The position numbers and the translations under genes were made by a program. Below are positions 61,991 to 64,000 of a stretch of 64,000 nt of DNA, piece after piece. The notes beneath the pieces are model-generated. The model was given only the letters and a program-made list of their open reading frames with translations, searched no databases and was not told the origin of the DNA. Location: NCBI RefSeq assembly GCF_001889405.1, contig NZ_CP017921.1, forward strand, positions 448,057 through 512,056, in the 5' to 3' direction. This DNA comes from Methanohalophilus halophilus. GTDB lineage: Archaea > Halobacteriota > Methanosarcinia > Methanosarcinales > Methanosarcinaceae. Position 1 is the first letter of the stretch. Each line of letters starts with the position of its first letter.

Positions 61991-62628
61991 ACCACCCTCA
62001 AAGATTTGCCCATTGTGGTTGTAACATATATGGACTTGAGATTCTGTTTTCCTTTATCAAGTACAGACTCAACCCTGTTCACAATGCTTTCAATGTTCTC
62101 TGCAATTCTTTCTGCATCCATATCCCTTCTTCCCACTGCAACATGGAAAGTGAGTTTATCCTTGGAACGAATGCGAATAGAATTCTTAGAGGATTTTATC
62201 ATGTCCGCCACGTTTTTATCTGGCGTAAGTGGGACAGGCATCTTACCTCTGGGACCGAGAATTGCACCAAGGGTTTTACCGATAAGTGGCATGTACTGCA
62301 CTTCGGCAATGAAGAAGTCACATTCATTAGCAATGGCACGTGCGCGACTTTTGTCATCTGCGAGGTCATTAATATCTTCCTCGGTGAAAACATAGTCACA
62401 GCCCGCTTCCTTTGCCTGAAGGCCTACTTCACCCTTTGCAAAAACAGCGATCTTAAGGTCCTTGCCAAGGCCATTGGGGAGATAAATTTCTTCATCCACA
62501 CGATATTTGGGCTGGCTCATGTCAAGGTTTTTTAAATTGATGGCAAGATCCACACTTTCCGCAAAATTGCGCTGTGGGGATTCCTCAAATAACCTTTCGA
62601 CTGTGTTTAATATAGATTCTTCTACCAT
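61987..62628 (-). CDS. rpl1: Ribosomal protein L1
   Basis: A 213-residue archaeal L1 with the two-domain fold: VDLAINLKNLDMSQPKYRVDEEIYLP, GKTLGAILGPRGKMPVPLTP in the second domain, and a C-terminal IYVTTTMGKSLRV strand. L1 shapes the ribosome E-site stalk. In methanogens L1 also represses its own operon by binding a hairpin in the early coding region, and such a hairpin can be drawn here at 62548-62581. Confidence 0.96.
   Translation of the reverse strand: MVEESILNTVERLFEESPQRNFAESVDLAINLKNLDMSQPKYRVDEEIYLPNGLGKDLKIAVFAKGEVGLQAKEAGCDYVFTEEDINDLADDKSRARAIANECDFFIAEVQYMPLIGKTLGAILGPRGKMPVPLTPDKNVADMIKSSKNSIRIRSKDKLTFHVAVGRRDMDAERIAENIESIVNRVESVLDKGKQNLKSIYVTTTMGKSLRVV
62548..62581 (-). promoter_or_regulatory. 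Candidate L1 autoregulatory hairpin in the L1 mRNA
   Basis: On the minus strand, ATCCCCAC near 62581 pairs with GTGTGGAT near 62548, and CGCAA pairs with TTGCG inside. An asymmetric internal loop (AG opposite GAAA) separates the helices. The element lies about 47 bases into the L1 gene, like the methanogen L1 mRNA target described in the literature. Confidence 0.4.
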
Positions 62629-62754
62629 ACTGTACCTCCCGTAGTGATCATCAGCCGCAAAGGCCTCCTACGGAACGATTTATTGTCATCTATACGGGCT
62701 CACCAATATAGGACAATTATTTTTAAACCTATCGGTCAAATGAAAAGCATGGGG

Positions 62755-63243
62755 TTACCATGCTTCAGAGGCAAGTGCCTCATCAAATTTACCTTCATCA
62801 ACTGCCTTTTGGCAATCCCGGGGATCCATTCCTTCACCGGTAACTCCCATTGGCACACATGTACCTAGAACTTCCTTGATGCCTGCTTTCATTTCATAGG
62901 AAAGAAGGTCGTCCTTTTTCATACGGGCTATCTTGGCAAGCTGGGTGATATTGAGATTTCCTACAATTTCACTGCTACCTTCTTCACCTGCGCCTTTGCC
63001 TATACCGGCTTCCTGGAGGACAAGAGCGGCTGTTGGAGGAGTACCTACTTCGATCTCCACACTTTTATCATCGCCCACAATGACCTTTACAGGAACCTGC
63101 ATTCCATTGTAATCACTGGTCTTTTCATTTATAGTGTCAACAACTTCCTTTATGTTCACACCCAATGGTCCGAGCGCCGGACCCAGTGGAGGACCCGGGT
63201 TTGCTTTACCGCCGGCAACCAATGCTTCAACAACACTTGACAT
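62755..63243 (-). CDS. rpl11: Ribosomal protein L11
   Basis: A 162-residue L11. VEALVAGGKANPGPPLGPALGPLGVN is the N-terminal switch region (about 4-29), and the C-terminal rRNA-binding domain has IARMKKDDLLSYEMKAGIKEVLGTC. It binds the GTPase-associated centre of 23S rRNA. It is separated from L1 by 126 bases in which I see an AT-rich promoter-like stretch (TTTAAAAATAATT near 62716-62728, minus strand). Confidence 0.96.
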   Translation of the reverse strand: MSSVVEALVAGGKANPGPPLGPALGPLGVNIKEVVDTINEKTSDYNGMQVPVKVIVGDDKSVEIEVGTPPTAALVLQEAGIGKGAGEEGSSEIVGNLNITQLAKIARMKKDDLLSYEMKAGIKEVLGTCVPMGVTGEGMDPRDCQKAVDEGKFDEALASEAW

Positions 63244-63291
63244 TAATCATCACCTTTTAATTTTGATTGAAATAATTATTTTTAATTGGCT

Positions 63292-63750
63292 TTACTCCTC
63301 TTCTTTGCGGAGTATTCTCACTGTATCCCCACGAATAGTGATGGGGATAGGTACCACAGCATCGAAAAGCTCGACAGTGATTTCTTCATGTCCTTCATCA
63401 ACACGCTTGACACGTGCTTTTTCTCCCTTGAAAGGACCTGAAGTAACCTCTATGATCGCGCCTTCCGTGATTCCTGTAACCGTCGGTTTGGGAGTCAGGA
63501 AATGCATGATTTCTTCCATGCTCGATTGACCCTTCACAACAGCCCTTGCATGTGGAACTGTCTGAATAGCCTGTTCGACCTCACCTGAATTGGAAGATTC
63601 CACAAGTACATAACCCTTAAGCTCATCCGGTGCAAGAAGAGCCCTTATATCCAGATTCTCCTTTTTAGCCACTTTGGCCAGCATTCCGGCAACTGAGCGT
63701 TCCTGATTTGCAGTCGTCTTAATCACGAATATAGAGCTATCTTCACTCAT
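63292..63750 (-). CDS. spt5: Transcription elongation factor Spt5 (NusG homolog)
   Basis: A 152-residue archaeal Spt5. The NGN domain occupies about 1-88 (FVIKTTANQERSVAGMLAKVAKKENLD, LKGYVLVESSNSGEVEQAIQ), followed by one KOW domain (about 95-150; GAIIEVTSGPFKGEKARVKRVDEGHEEITVELFD). It forms the Spt4/5 elongation factor that closes the RNA polymerase clamp. It lies 4 bases after the secE stop. Confidence 0.96.
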   Translation of the reverse strand: MSEDSSIFVIKTTANQERSVAGMLAKVAKKENLDIRALLAPDELKGYVLVESSNSGEVEQAIQTVPHARAVVKGQSSMEEIMHFLTPKPTVTGITEGAIIEVTSGPFKGEKARVKRVDEGHEEITVELFDAVVPIPITIRGDTVRILRKEEE

Positions 63751-63754
63751 AGAG

Positions 63755-63937
63755 TTACACCCATGTCGGCAATTCGGTCAGCAATATATAGACCACAAAG
63801 CCAACAAAGCCGATTGCTACAATCCCTGCACCTGCAACCTTTGAGATCATGAGGAACTCTTCCCGGGCAGGCTTTCTGGAAAGTTTCAGCACCCTGTAAT
63901 AGGACTTCAGGATCTGGCTGACACTGCGATTGTTCAT
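63755..63937 (-). CDS. secE: Preprotein translocase subunit SecE
   Basis: A 60-residue SecE (Sec61-gamma). The amphipathic helix YYRVLKLSRKPAREEFLMIS precedes one membrane helix (about 36-57, VAGAGIVAIGFVGFVVYILL). The ATG at 63937 places the usual short arm before the amphipathic helix; the frame continues to an ATG at 63973, which may belong to the upstream gene. It is the gene usually found before spt5 in archaea. Confidence 0.88.
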   Translation of the reverse strand: MNNRSVSQILKSYYRVLKLSRKPAREEFLMISKVAGAGIVAIGFVGFVVYILLTELPTWV

Positions 63938-64000
63938 TGCTGATTTTAATATGTTCTCTGCCAAAATATCCACAACCGATAAACGTTGAATAATTGGTAT

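Noticed and set aside
1-64000. Insertion sequences, prophage or integrase genes
   Set aside because: No transposase, integrase, long terminal inverted repeats or target-site duplications were seen anywhere in the window.

Overview
The window is chromosomal DNA of a methanogenic archaeon of the Methanosarcinales, most likely a methylotrophic, moderately halophilic member of the Methanosarcinaceae (Methanohalophilus or Methanolobus type). Support comes from F420 enzymes (CofE, an Fno-like reductase), a Fae-Hps fusion, the archaeal aminodideoxyheptulosonate route into shikimate, RadA, a diverged RFC small subunit, a group II thermosome, CDC48, archaeal ribosomal proteins, and secreted proteins with PGF-CTERM-like or type IV pilin-like signals. 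TAG is almost unused as a stop codon: among about 65 genes I read, only the MarR-type gene ends in TAG. That fits a lineage that decodes UAG as pyrrolysine. The genus is inference.

Layout. 200-4400: CDC48, a PRC-barrel protein, phosphoglycolate phosphatase and RadA. 4500-8630: MATE pump with MarR regulator, archaeal CoaD, an endonuclease IV-like TIM barrel and the GMP synthase amidotransferase subunit. 8786-13921: a tight operon of aroA', aroB', aroD, aroE, tyrA and a small membrane protein. 13918-20721: triosephosphate isomerase, Fae-Hps, a membrane protein, a ParA/MinD ATPase, a winged-helix regulator, Elp3 and RFC small subunit 2. 20718-26718: SecD/SecF, dCMP deaminase, CofE, a C/D box sRNA, Hsp20 and phosphoglycerate mutase. 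26804-33342: a surface protein, LysC, PurM, two conserved hypotheticals and a PKD-containing pilin-like protein. 33387-38384: glutamine synthetase and a glutamate synthase-like flavoprotein flanking a small accessory island with decayed genes. 38450-44233: F420 oxidoreductase, DUF167, DsrE, aldolase, two very small genes, a hydantoinase and a small gene with an in-frame TAG. 44205-47149: a biotin ECF transporter. 47239-51125: thermosome, octaheme cytochrome c, tRNA-Arg. 51233-60518: YchF, a cis-prenyltransferase-like protein, a zinc-ribbon protein, AAA ATPase, MBL-fold protein, lipoprotein, sodium:solute symporter, SAM hydrolase and radical SAM protein. 60612-63937: P1/L12, P0/L10, L1, L11, Spt5/NusG and SecE, all on the minus strand.

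The most unusual signals are in control DNA and small genes. (1) A 64-codon gene at 44039-44233 has its own promoter and RBS and an in-frame TAG at codon 8, a candidate small pyrrolysine protein. (2) Five tandem copies of a 20-bp element, plus an inverted copy, lie directly upstream of the glutamate synthase promoter. (3) A complete C/D box sRNA lies between cofE and hsp20. (4) A BirA-type palindrome covers the bioY start codon. (5) An octaheme tetrathionate-reductase-like cytochrome carries a C-terminal archaeal surface-anchoring signal. (6) A structured, probably non-coding segment lies upstream of the DUF167 gene. (7) Two genes of the glnA-gltS island are broken, one by an in-frame TGA. Everything here was read by eye; no database search was possible.
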